A DNA stretch of 64,000 bases from Buxus sempervirens (lineage: Eukaryota; Streptophyta; Magnoliopsida; Buxales; Buxaceae). Below the pieces are notes generated by a model. It saw nothing but the letters and a program-made list of their open reading frames with translations, was not told where the DNA came from and ran no database searches. Position numbers and translations under genes: made by a program. Of this stretch, positions 47,180-57,150 are shown one piece after another; positions within the stretch are counted from its first letter, which is position 1; each line of letters opens with the position of its first letter. Where the stretch lies: NCBI GenBank assembly GCA_947561395.2, contig OX387185.1:30608213-30672212 (forward strand), in the 5' to 3' direction.

Positions 47180-47356
47180 AATAAGTTCCCAATGAGGAGA
47201 AATTAAGTTCTTGACAAGCTAGGCATTCACCTGTCTCACCTTGGTTTCAACAATAGCTAACGCACTGAGCTTTCTCATTGTTATAAGACTTCTTATCTCA
47301 CACTGTTTGTCGGGGCTGTTCAAACCCCTAATGTTCCACATTGCTATATTAATCAT
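47180..47356 (-). pseudogene. LINE-C ORF2 start (endonuclease N-terminus)
   Basis: Start ATG at 47356, reading MINIAMWNIRGLNSPDKQ and AIVETKVRQVNA, then TAG at codon 46 (47219-47221) where LINE-D has Gln. It overlaps the ORF1 end (TAA at 47349-47351) by eight bases. The frame is interrupted by LINE-H at 47179 and resumes at 46824. Confidence 0.88.
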
Positions 47357-48701
47357 GGGAAAGTGCTTGGCTCCCGTCCTTGCTCAGAACTGAGTCAACA
47401 TGTTTGTAGCCCTTTGCATGCTTCATTGCAATCTCATCAACCAAAAGCTGTTTCTTTCTCTTATGCTTCTTCTTAGATGATGATTTGGAGGGTACACTGC
47501 CTTTACACGACTGCTGCAACTGCTCAAGCAAATCAAATATGTTTGGGGTTACTAGGATGGGGTCATGGGCTTCTGGAGTAGCCCATTTCGTGCCTTGCTC
47601 ATTTCGTGCCTTGCTCCTGTCGATACCAATATCTTCTTGATTAGGAACCGTATCACCCTCCTTGTTGACACAGCTAGCAAGGAGTTCAAAGCTGTTCTGA
47701 TTCTCAATTCCGGTAATATTTCCTCCCAAAAGTGATGAGTGTCGGGTGGGGCTTATATGAGAAGTTTCCAACATAGAAGGGGCATCTGATTCGCAAGGCA
47801 ACCTTTGATCATTGTTGCTTGTACATGCAGCTGGTTCAACGTTAAAATCCATCCGGGCTCCATCATTACTACATGCACTTGCTTCCTAGGTAGGTGCAGT
47901 GGCAAGGGCCAAGCTTTCCACTACGACCTCCTTGCCCTTTGAATTGAATGTCCTCCATTTCTCTTCACTGTCAACAGCCACCTTGGTCATCACCAAAGGC
48001 GTCCCCTCTCCAACATCAATAACATCATTATCTGTCTTTTCATGTGGATCTTGGACAACTCTCCCAGTAAGCACCCAGGTCTTGCGTGGGGCGTGTGAGC
48101 ATCGGCTCTCTAAGTGACCAAAGGAATTACATGCAAGGCATTTTTGTGGCTTCCAATCATATTCGATGTCAACCGTTATCACCTCATCGATATCACCTTC
48201 AGTTCCTTGTACATTGAGGTATACATGGTTAGGGAATTCACATTCAAGATCAATCTCAACACACACCCTTGCATAATTCAATCGAGTTCTCTTCTTAGTG
48301 GCGTTGTCAAGGTACAAAGGTGTTCCAACCCCGCTTGCCAAGAAGCTTAGACCAGCAGGGGTCCAGTATTCCATAGGGATGTTAAACATCTTAATCCAAA
48401 CTGGAATTTTTGTTAGAGTGGTTTTCTTCAGCTACATATTAGGCCTCCATTGCTGTAAAACCATCAAACGTCCAGCAAAGTGCCATGGTGCTTGATGAAG
48501 CACCTTGTCTCTAGCACTATCACTAGCAAATTGAAAGATGAAGAATTCTTTACCAACTGTTGAGACCTAAACATTGCCCTCTCTGCCCCACATCCGCTCA
48601 GCCATCCTGCTTACCACGGAGATAGGCAGAGATTTATCTAAGAAATGGCCAACTAAACTACCCTCCCAGACCTTTGCTCCTTCAGAAACAACTTCAGATG
48701 G
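47349..48701 (-). pseudogene. LINE-C ORF1, middle and C-terminal part
   Basis: From 48701: SEVVSEGAKVWEGSLVGHF and LDKSLPISVVSRM (DUF4283-like), stops around 48570 and 48430, then MFNIPMEYWTPAGLSFLASG, TRLNYARVCVEIDLECEFP and the knuckle CLACNSFGHLESRC. A stop at 47886 lies in the variable acidic linker, and a basic tail ends the protein (KKHKRKKQLLVDEIAMKHAK). LINE-D is inserted in this ORF: ...MVTPPSE continues on the far side at 55013-55024. Confidence 0.9.
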
Positions 48702-49722
48702 TTCGTGGTGAAGGTTCGTGGTGAAAGAAGGCTGAATTCCGATCCCCTTCAGCAATCCCGGCGAAGGTTCGTGGTGAAGGTTCGTGGTGAAGGTTCGTGG
48801 TGAAGGAGCGTATCTTGCTGCTCGTCTGCCGGCTTGCGCCGGCAACCTCAGTTCTCCGGCAGGCATTCGCCGGAGATATCTGTACGTGGTTTCCAGGTTC
48901 TGCTCGTGGTTTCCAGGTTCTGCTCGTGGTGAAGGTTCGTGGTGAAGGATCGTATCTTGCTGCTCGTCCGCCGGCTTGTGTCATGAGATGGTTCGTGGTG
49001 AAGAAGCGTGGTGAAGGCTCGTGGTGAAGGAGCGTATCTTGCTGCTCGTCCGCCGGCTTGCGCCGGCGACCTCAGTTCTCTGGCAGGCATTCGCCGGAGA
49101 TATCTGTACGTGGTTTCCAGGTTCTGCTCGTGGTGTTCTGTTCGTGGGTTTCTGATTATTGAAGTTCGGTTGGTCCTGGAGCAAGTCACGATTCGGTTGG
49201 TCCTGAATATTGAAGTTCGGCTGTCCGGTTGCCTGTGATGCTGTTCGGTTGCTCCTGGTGGTGCTGTTCGGTTCTGGTGTGAGTGGTGCTCTTCGGATCT
49301 GTTCGTGCAACTGCTGTCTGGTGAGCAAGCAAGATTTCGTTAGGATTATCTGTGCAACGCAAGCAGCATTATTGGTCGTGAGCATTATTGTTCGTGCGGA
49401 GCAAGATCATTGTTCGTGTGAAGCGTGATTATTGTTCGTGCGGGACAAGCAAGATTATTGTTGGTTCGTGGATTATTGTTCGTGGGTTATTACTATTCCT
49501 ATTCCTGCAGTATTGTTGTTCCTGTTCGTGGGTTATTGCTGTCCCTACTCCTGGTCTGTGTACTGCTTGTGGGTTATTGTTCGTGTTCTTGTTGTGCTGT
49601 GAGCACCTTCCTTCTTCTGTTCATGGTTTATCGTGCAAGCTCGGGGGTCTTGCTCGTGGTTATTGGAATTTTCTGCCCGTGCTTGGCTGATCATCTTCTT
49701 CGCTGGTGCTGCTGCTGTTGCC
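48702..49722 (+). promoter_or_regulatory. LINE-D 5' UTR: GTTCGTG repeats and GC-rich duplicated block
   Basis: It contains at least 15 TTCGTG or CTCGTG motifs, some in 13-bp tandem units (AAGGTTCGTGGTG, three copies near 48766-48806). A block of about 100 bp with CTGCTCGTCTGCCGGCTTGC and CGCCGGAGATATCTGTACG occurs at 48815-48890 and again at 49043-49115. From 48724 to 48764 there is an antisense fragment of LINE ORF2 (reverse strand reads IAEGDRNSAFFH). The 3' half (49300-49700) is T-rich with further GTTCGTG motifs. Promoter function is inferred from position. Confidence 0.75.
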
Positions 49723-51264
49723 ATGGCGAAATTTTCGAATGTTGATTTCCCGCCCCTGGGTGCTCCTGACACCGTAGCTGCCACTCCAGCGGCTGACCCG
49801 GTCGATAGACCTGCTGAAAGCAGCCTTGTTGCTATGGTTGGGAGTTCTATTGCTGGTTTAGGGAGTGGATTATCCATTTCGGGTAATCTAAGCTGTCTGC
49901 AGGATAAAGTTCCTGCAAGCAACAGTAATGCTTCAAAAGACCAGTCTGCAGGTGCACACTCGGATATGGGGTTATCCATTTTGGGTAATGCTTGCTGCCC
50001 AACTGGAAAAGCGCCTGCAGAGGGAGGCACGAATAATGCTTGGACGTCTTTGTTCTCGGACCCCAACGTCAAGACTAAGCTACAGTTTCACAAACCTGTC
50101 ACTGAAAATGGCAGAGTTACAGTGAGACCTCCTCCTGAGGTTGCTGTTGAAGGGGCAAGGATGTGGAGTGAGTGCCTTGTAGGCCATTTCCTTGATAGAA
50201 AACTGCCTCTAGCAGTGGTGAGAAGTATTGTTAACCGTCTTTGGGGGAAAATGGGATCTGTTCAGACAGCGGAGGTAGGGGATGGTTTCTTCATCTTCTC
50301 GTTTACAAGCTCTCAGATGAGGGAGAAGGTGCTTCAGGCGGCACCCTGGCACATAGCTGGTCATTTGATGATCCTCAGACAATGGGAACCGGGTATGCAA
50401 ATGGTGAAGTCTCAAATGGGCAAAGTTCCTATATGGGTCAAACTTCATAAAGTACCAATGGAATATTGGTCTTCTCTTGGGCTTAGCTATATTGCAAGTG
50501 GTGTTGGTCGACCACTTTGGCTTGATGAACCTACTGAAAAAAGACTGAAACTACAGTATGCGCGTGTGTGTGTTGAAGTTGATACTGAATGCACCTTCCC
50601 GACCACCATACTCTTGAGTACCCAAGAGGAAGAGCTAGAAATTGAAGTGGATTACGATTGGAAGCCCCAAAAATGCACAGCTTGCAAACTTTTTGGACAT
50701 TCTGATGCCAAATGTCCTAAAGTGTCTCGGAAATGGGTGCCTACTGGCAGAATTGTGCAAGGCGTTGATGCTAGCAGGGATAAAGACAACATAGTAAATG
50801 ATGGTCATGTGGACAGCCAGGAACCAAGTCACCAAGCTGGTGAGGTCATATCTGAACCGAAGGAGCGATGGGGAATTGATGACCATGCAGGGCAAATAAA
50901 CGGAAGTGCTGATGTGGGGGAACCGAGTAGAGTGAATGAGCAGCCGAATTGTATTGGTGACTCTCAAGAAGCCCAACAAGGTACTGATGGAGAAGAAATA
51001 AACAATAGTATTGAGGAAAGCAACACGTTTATGTCACAACCTTCTGAGAATATCGAAATTTCTCCAAATCGGTTTGAAGTCCTTGACCAACAAGTGCATG
51101 AGATCAACCAAAGCTGGACCGCAAGTTCATCGTCCAAGAAGAAGCATAAGAGAAAGAAGAAGCTGTTAGTTGATGAAATTGCAATGAAACATGCAAAAAA
51201 CAGTACAGGGATTGTGGACTCAGTTTTGAGCAAGGGGGAGATGCAGCCACCTTTTAACCCATGA
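49723..51264 (+). CDS. LINE-D ORF1 protein (DUF4283-like, CCHC knuckle)
   Basis: 513 codons, uninterrupted. I chose the ATG at 49723 (MAKFSNVDFPPLGAP) because the xxxDFPPL peptide near the N-terminus is common to the related ORF1s. An upstream in-frame ATG at 49633 lies in 5' UTR repeats. Residues about 120-290 form the DUF4283-like domain (VEGARMWSECLVGHF, MQMVKSQMGKVPIWVKL, MEYWSSLGLSYIASGVG, YARVCVEVD). A CCHC knuckle lies near residue 317 (CTACKLFGHSDAKC), then about 150 variable acidic residues and a basic tail (KKKHKRKKKLLVDEIAMKHAK split by no stop). It probably binds LINE RNA to form the RNP. The stop overlaps ORF2's ATG (ATGA). Confidence 0.93.
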   Translation: MAKFSNVDFPPLGAPDTVAATPAADPVDRPAESSLVAMVGSSIAGLGSGLSISGNLSCLQDKVPASNSNASKDQSAGAHSDMGLSILGNACCPTGKAPAEGGTNNAWTSLFSDPNVKTKLQFHKPVTENGRVTVRPPPEVAVEGARMWSECLVGHFLDRKLPLAVVRSIVNRLWGKMGSVQTAEVGDGFFIFSFTSSQMREKVLQAAPWHIAGHLMILRQWEPGMQMVKSQMGKVPIWVKLHKVPMEYWSSLGLSYIASGVGRPLWLDEPTEKRLKLQYARVCVEVDTECTFPTTILLSTQEEELEIEVDYDWKPQKCTACKLFGHSDAKCPKVSRKWVPTGRIVQGVDASRDKDNIVNDGHVDSQEPSHQAGEVISEPKERWGIDDHAGQINGSADVGEPSRVNEQPNCIGDSQEAQQGTDGEEINNSIEESNTFMSQPSENIEISPNRFEVLDQQVHEINQSWTASSSSKKKHKRKKKLLVDEIAMKHAKNSTGIVDSVLSKGEMQPPFNP

Positions 51265-54200
51265 TAAGCATAGCTATGTGGAACATTAGGGGACTTAATA
51301 GCCCTGAGAAGTAGCTTGAAATTAGAAATCTTATGGCTTCAAAGAAGTTGAGTATGATGGCTATAGTTGAAACAAAGGTGAGACAGGTTAATGCTCAAGT
51401 TGTTAAGAATTTGATCTCCCCCCATTGGGAACTCATCTCTAATTATGACTGTGCTCTTAAAGGCCGTATTTGGATAATCTATAACCCCCTGGATATTAAA
51501 ATTAATAAGCTGGATAGTAGCAACCAGCACATTCACTGTTCGGTGGATTTCAATAGCATTCACAAGAGTTGTTTTTTGACTGTTATCTATGGGTCGAATG
51601 AGGCTTTGGAGAGGCGTCTGTTATGGAGGCAGTTAATCCTAGCTTCTTCAACACAACCTTGGCTAGTTATTGGGGATTTCAATTGTGTTCGAGCCTCAGA
51701 TGAGAAGTATGGGGGTAAGGGTATCAATCAAAGGGTTACCGATGAGTTTAATCAATGCATTGATGCTTGTGGTGTAGTTGAGCTTAAAGCTAAGGGGCTC
51801 TCTCATACATGGTGCAACCGTAGTGAAGGTCACAACAGAATCTCTTGCAGGTTGGATAGAGCTCTTGTTAATTTGCCTTGGCTCAATAGCCTAAGCCCCT
51901 CCGAAGTGGAGGTACTTAATCCTGGGATTTTGGACCACTCCCCTCTATTGGTTTCAATCTTCCACCAGCTTCGCCTTGTTGCAGATGCGTGGGCAGTGGA
52001 AGTGGTTGGTTCTCCAATGTTCAGAGTAGCAAAGAAACTTCAGGTTGTCAAGGCAAAGCTCAAGGAGTGGAGTAAGCAACTGAAATTTGCAGATATCTCC
52101 ATGCGGGTTCGTGAACTCAGGACACAACTTGCTGCTGTACAGGTGAGGCTCCATGATGATCCTCAAAGCCACATATTGTTCCAACAAGAAAGTAACCTGC
52201 GACACCAGTTATCTATTAGTCTTCAGTATGAGGAATCCCAGCTCAGACAGAAATCAAGAATCCAATGGTTGGCAGAGGGAGATACCAATTCAACGTTTTT
52301 CCATAACTCCTTGGTCTCGAGAAGGGCAACAAATACAATCTCCTGCATCATGGATGGTGAAGGTACAAAACTGGTTGATCCGATTGAAGTATCTACACAT
52401 ATTGTGCAGTATTTCCAGGGCATGCTAGGTACGGGTTCCATGGTCAGCTCATTGAATATGCCTTCATTCCATGCTCGGGTATCTAATGACCAAGGTAGAG
52501 ACTTGATGGCGGAGGTAACCATTGAAGAGGTAAAAGCCACCCTCTTCTCCTTGAAGAATGACAAAGCTCCAAGGCCGGATGGATTTACACCAGCATTCTT
52601 CAAGGCAGGTTGGGACATCGTGGGGAGTGAGGTTGTGGAAGCAATTCTGAGTTTTTTTAAAGATGGGAAACTACTGAAACAATGGAACACTTCGGCCATC
52701 ACACTTGTGCCTAAATCCCACAATCCAAGTAAGGTATCTGACTTTAGACCAATATCGTGTGTCAATACACTGTATAAATGTATTTCCAAAATTATAGCCA
52801 ATCGGCTTAAACGGGTTGTTGGTGATCTTGTGGGTGATTATAAATCTGCCTTCATCCCTGGTAGAGGTAGTGCAGAGAATGTGCTCCTTACACACGAATT
52901 GCTTCATAACTACCACTTGGATGGGCCGCACAGCAAGTGTGCTCTTAAGGTTGACCTCCGTAAGGCCTTTGATTCGGTCTCATGGGGTAGCGTTAAAGCA
53001 ATGCTTCATGGAATGGGATTTCTAGATGTTTTTGTCACTTGGATCATGGAGTGTATCTCCACTCCAGCATATTCGATTATGCTTAATGGCAGCCTTGTGG
53101 GGTTCTTCAAAGGAGCAAAGGGGTTGCGGCAAGGGGACCCCATATCACCCTACTTGTTTGTGATGATGATGGAGGTTTTCAACAGGGTGTTGTTGCAAAA
53201 TACATGCCAAGGATTTAAGCATCATTTTAAATGTGAAGCAATTGGGCTTAAGCTTTTGTGTTTTGCTGATGATCTCTTTATGTTCTCTGCAGCTGATAAG
53301 GCATCCTTGGATTGTATAGTGAGGGCACTTGATGATTTTCATAACTTGACAGGTTTGGAAGTAAACAAGCAAAAAAGCTTGATGTTTCTAAGTGGTGTCA
53401 GTGACGACCAGCAGAGAGAGTTGAGTATTCACATGGGGTTTCCTCTTGCGAAGCTGCCGGTGAAGTACCTTGGCTTGCCTCTTCTTTCCTCCAAGCTTTC
53501 AAGGAGGGATTGTGAGCCACTGATCAACCAAGTTAAGGCAAGAACTCAATCGTGGAAAGGCAGGTGTCTTTCCTATGCAGGTAGACTCCTTCTTATTAAA
53601 GCAGTTCTCTTCTCCATTAAGGTTCATTGGTTGTCCACATTTATCATCCCCAAAGGTGTGATTAATGAGTTGGAAAAGATATGTAGAAAGTTTCTTTGGA
53701 CAGGGCCGCAGCTTAAGCATAAGATGAACCCAATAAGCTGGAGTATTGTTTGCATGCCACGGAAGGAGGGGGGTCTTGGGCTGTTCAACCTATGCACATG
53801 GAACAAAGCTGCTATAATGAAGCATACATGGAGGCTCCTTGTTTCACATGAGTCTTTGTGGGTTCGGTGGGTGCAAAAATTCCTAATAAAGGATCGTAAC
53901 TTCTGGACTCTTAGCATCCCAGCAAACTGTTCTTGGGCTTGGAGGAAGATTCTTAGAACAAGACAAGTAATGATCCAACTGGTTAAGAAGAAGATTCGTA
54001 ATGGAAAGTTTACTTCCTTGTGGTATGATAATTGGCACCCGGATGGACCGTTGTACATTGTGTATGGACAGCGACTGATTTATGATTCAGGCCTTTCAAG
54101 ACAAGCAAAGGTGAGTAGTATAATCACGGATGATGATTGGGACCCTCCCATTGCTGCATCTCCGGACTTACTTGAGGTTTGGGCCAAGCTTGATCACCTT

Positions 54201-54839
54201 CCGAAGCCAGTTGCGGATGGGGAGGATGTTATGACTTGGGTGCCTTCAAATTCAGGTGTGTTTGATATCAAAAGTGCCTACCAAAGCCTTCACAGTCAAC
54301 GGCCTACAGTGAGTTGGCATGATCTGGTATGGTTTCCAAATCACATTCCCAAACATGCCTTCAGCATATGGTTAGCTATTAATCAAAGGCTCCTTACTCG
54401 AGATCGACTACGTAAGTTGGGAATTGTTCAACAAGCTACTTGTGTGCTCTGCCGGCAAAGTGATGAGTCGCACACACACTTATTTTTCGAGTGTGAGTAT
54501 GCTAAGCACATATGGAATGCTATTCTTCATCTTAATTGTTTGAACAGGGCAAGCCGAACATGGATTGAAGTTATTCAGTGGGCAGCATCAATTCAAGTGG
54601 GGCATGCCAAAGCCCGAGTGTTATTCAAGTTGTCCCTAGCAGCTATGGTGTACCATATATGGAGGGAGAGGAATAGACGGATATTCAAGAATAGCTATAT
54701 GCCATGGCAAGTTGTGAAGGCAATGGCAATTTCGGATGTTTGTGCCAAAGCAAATATGGAGAGGGTAAGTATACCGGATTCACCTATCCATAGGCAACTC
54801 GTCAGTAATTGGCATTTACGATGGGAACTTCTACGCTAG
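51261..54839 (+). pseudogene. LINE-D ORF2 (endonuclease, RT, zf-RVT) with one premature TAG
   Basis: 1192 codons from ATG 51261. Codon 18 is TAG (51312-51314) in SPEK*LEIRNL, where LINE-F has Gln; after it the frame is open to 54839. Endonuclease: WNIRGLN, IVETKVRQVNAQ, LVIGDFNCVR, TWCNRSEGHNRISCRLDR. SDH has become LDH (GILDHSPLL), and about 20 residues (the GKKPFRFFNFW block) are deleted in frame near 51965. RT: DGFTPAFF, FRPISCVNTLYKCISK, KVDLRKAFDSVSW, GLRQGDPISPYLFVMMMEV, CFADDLFMF (near codon 666). A C-terminal zf-RVT (CVLCRQSDESHTHLFFEC) and WRERNRRIF follow, ending LRWELLR. An ATG at 51333 would skip the metal-binding Asn of the first strand. Confidence 0.94.
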
Positions 54840-55012
54840 GCAGCTGTATCCACATCCTTGGTGATTGAGTCAGTTTGATATTGTGTTTTGGCTACTAGTG
54901 TAGGCTTTGTTAGCCCTTATATGGGTTCTTTTGTTGTTCTCATCTTGTATCTTTCACCATTGTAAATATCTTTTTATTAATATCATTTGGACTTACCTTC
55001 CAAAAAAAAAAA

Positions 55013-55680
55013 AAACTTCAGATGGAGGTGTCACCATGATTTTACCATCAAAGAAATGAAGCTTCGTCTTGGTGCTGTCCCTCTGCCCAAACAGGGACGA
55101 CCAGCTTCTATCACCAACTTTGGGAGTAGCAAACCGAGGTTCAGATGGTGGTTGACTTCTGGCTGAGCTGCCAGCCTGCACCGTAGGAAGAAGTGGAGGG
55201 TTCTGTATTGGAGGAATCTAAGGTCCCAAGGGATTTCCAGAAAAGGAAACAAACGGCTCCATGGAGAAGGCATGCTCAGAAAACCCAGACCTGATATCCT
55301 TAACACCTTCGCATTGCCTGTCATTTGTCCCTGCTGTCCCTTCTGAACAGAGAGCAGGCATAGCAACTGCTGCCCCAACTGGACCTAGCACAGATGATGC
55401 AGCTTTTGCTCCTTCCATATCTGCCCCAATTGGTCCGAGAACAGGTGATGCAGCTGCAGGCCTGGCGGAACCAGCGACAGTAGACTCGACCAGATGGGAG
55501 TCAGAGAGCCCCAAGGGGGGAAAACTCGCATGTGAACTGATGAGAGGGCAATCTGCCATTGGTCCTATGCCTTCAACTGGGAACAAACCATGAGCATCCA
55601 GCGTGCCACAGAGCCACGGCCAGGAACCGGAGCGAGGAACAAATCCTGTTGTCACGAGAAGAACAATGATCTCCACGGAC
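55013..55680 (-). pseudogene. LINE-C ORF1, N-terminal part
   Basis: Reading from about 55676 on the minus strand: a variable leader, SSHASFPPLGLSDSH (the FPPL signature), a long Ala/Gly/Pro-rich segment, a TAG at 55218-55220, then PPSEPRFATPKVGDRSWSSL and KTKLHFFDGKIMVTPPSEV. It joins 48701 when LINE-D is removed. The true start codon is not certain, since the usual short Met-DFPPL spacing is not seen. Confidence 0.8.
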
Positions 55681-57150
55681 AGTAATCTTCACACAAAGCC
55701 ACGAACAGGACCCCAAGGACGAAATCAATGAACAATAAGCTCACGAACAGTGATCTCCCAAGGAGGATAACAAAGAACAAAAGCCTTCGCGACCTCACAA
55801 ACAATAAGCTCCACGAACGATAGATAACACGAACAAATAATCTTCCTTAGTTGATAATCTTCACAGCCAGATAATGACCTCACGAATAGAAACGCCGAGA
55901 CTTCAACTTGCACAAGCCCGAACAGGACCACCTTCACGAAACCAGCTCGCGCAGATCCAAACAGTAGCACCGGATAGCACAGACACCACGAAGCCTTCAG
56001 ACCAAACCAAAGCCTTCACACCAGAGCTTAAACCAGAAATACAAACTCCTTCAGGAAACCAACTCCCTCACGAACCCAGCAAACCAAAGCTTTTCGAAGC
56101 CTTCAAAGGATCACAGTCACCACAATAGCACAGTCACCACGAAGTAGAAAGCCACGAATGATAATGTAGATCATAAATATTCCCGAAAGAGATGATAACT
56201 CGCGAACAGTAACATATGCTCCATGAACAATGATAGTCCACGAACAGAACCAGATCTTAAAACCGCGGTCAAATGCTCCACGAACTGATAGCCACGAGCA
56301 AATGATCCACGAGCCAAACAGCAACAGTAGCAGATGAGCCACGAAAAGGTGATACCCACAGCAGTAACAGATGAACCCACGAGCAGTACCAGAAGATAGC
56401 CACGAGCAGTAACAATAACAGATGAAACCCAGGTACAGAAGATAGCCACGAGCAGTAACAAGCAAAAACCTTCGACCAGAAGCCTTCGACCACGAGCAGA
56501 AACCCACGGACTGAAACCTTCGAGCACTGACAGAAACCCACGGCCAGAAACCTTTGAACAGAAACTTCCAGGCGAAGCTGCTGACGAACCACCAAAAACC
56601 TGCACTCTAAGAACCCACGGCCAAAACACTGGACCAGCTCCCACGACCAGAACCCACAGCCGGAATAAACGAGGCTCACGAACTTGAACACCCACAAACG
56701 GTGCTCGCGAACAGAAAACCTTCGAGCAGAACTTGAACACAAAATCACCACCTGCTCCCAATGGTTAGGAGTAACCCACGAACAGTGCCTTCACGAATCT
56801 TGGTAACCCACGAACAGTGCCTTCACAGATCTTGATAACCCATGAACGAAATCACCCAGCTAGATCGGACGCTTCACGTAATCAGCAAAACACCACAGCA
56901 ACCATGCATCCGCGAACAGAAGCCCACTGGTCCGAACAGAAACCCACTGCCACTACAGCTAAGCAGAAGCCGACGGCCACGAACAGAACCCACTGCGGCA
57001 GAAAGCTCACGACCACGAACCACAGCTACTTGCTACCGGAAGAAGAAACGACTCCAGCAACTTGTTGCCGAAGAAGAAACACAATCGCCGGCTAGCAACA
57101 GGTGACCGAAGACGGAGCTGCAGGCACCGACGGCGAGCAGCCGGCAACCG
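55681..57150 (-). promoter_or_regulatory. LINE-C 5' UTR with more than 20 CACGAAC-type repeats
   Basis: About 1.45 kb with no long supported ORF. CACGAACAG, CCACGAGCAG and similar variants recur every 15-40 bp (for example near 55694, 55743, 55813, 55884, 56068, 56237, 56340, 56700-56840). The end next to LINE-E (56990-57150) is GC-rich with CCGGCAACCGGAG. The motif is the reverse complement of the GTTCGTG motif of LINE-D and LINE-F, as expected for a minus-strand element. Confidence 0.75.

Larger units (their letters stand above)
48702..55012 (+). mobile_element. LINE-D: near full-length plant LINE, 6.3 kb
   Basis: Duplication AACTTCAGATGG at 48690-48701 and 55013-55024 and an A13 tail overlapping it. 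Order: repeat-rich 5' UTR (48702-49722), ORF1 (49723-51264), ORF2 (51261-54839), 3' UTR with TTATTAATATCATTTGGACT, poly(A). It lies inside LINE-C ORF1 in antisense. Only one nonsense codon and one in-frame deletion are seen in 5.1 kb of coding sequence, so it is among the youngest insertions here. Confidence 0.96.

Noticed and set aside
52223-52801. 192-codon minus-strand open frame
   Set aside because: Antisense of LINE-D RT core; codon pattern is a shadow of ORF2.
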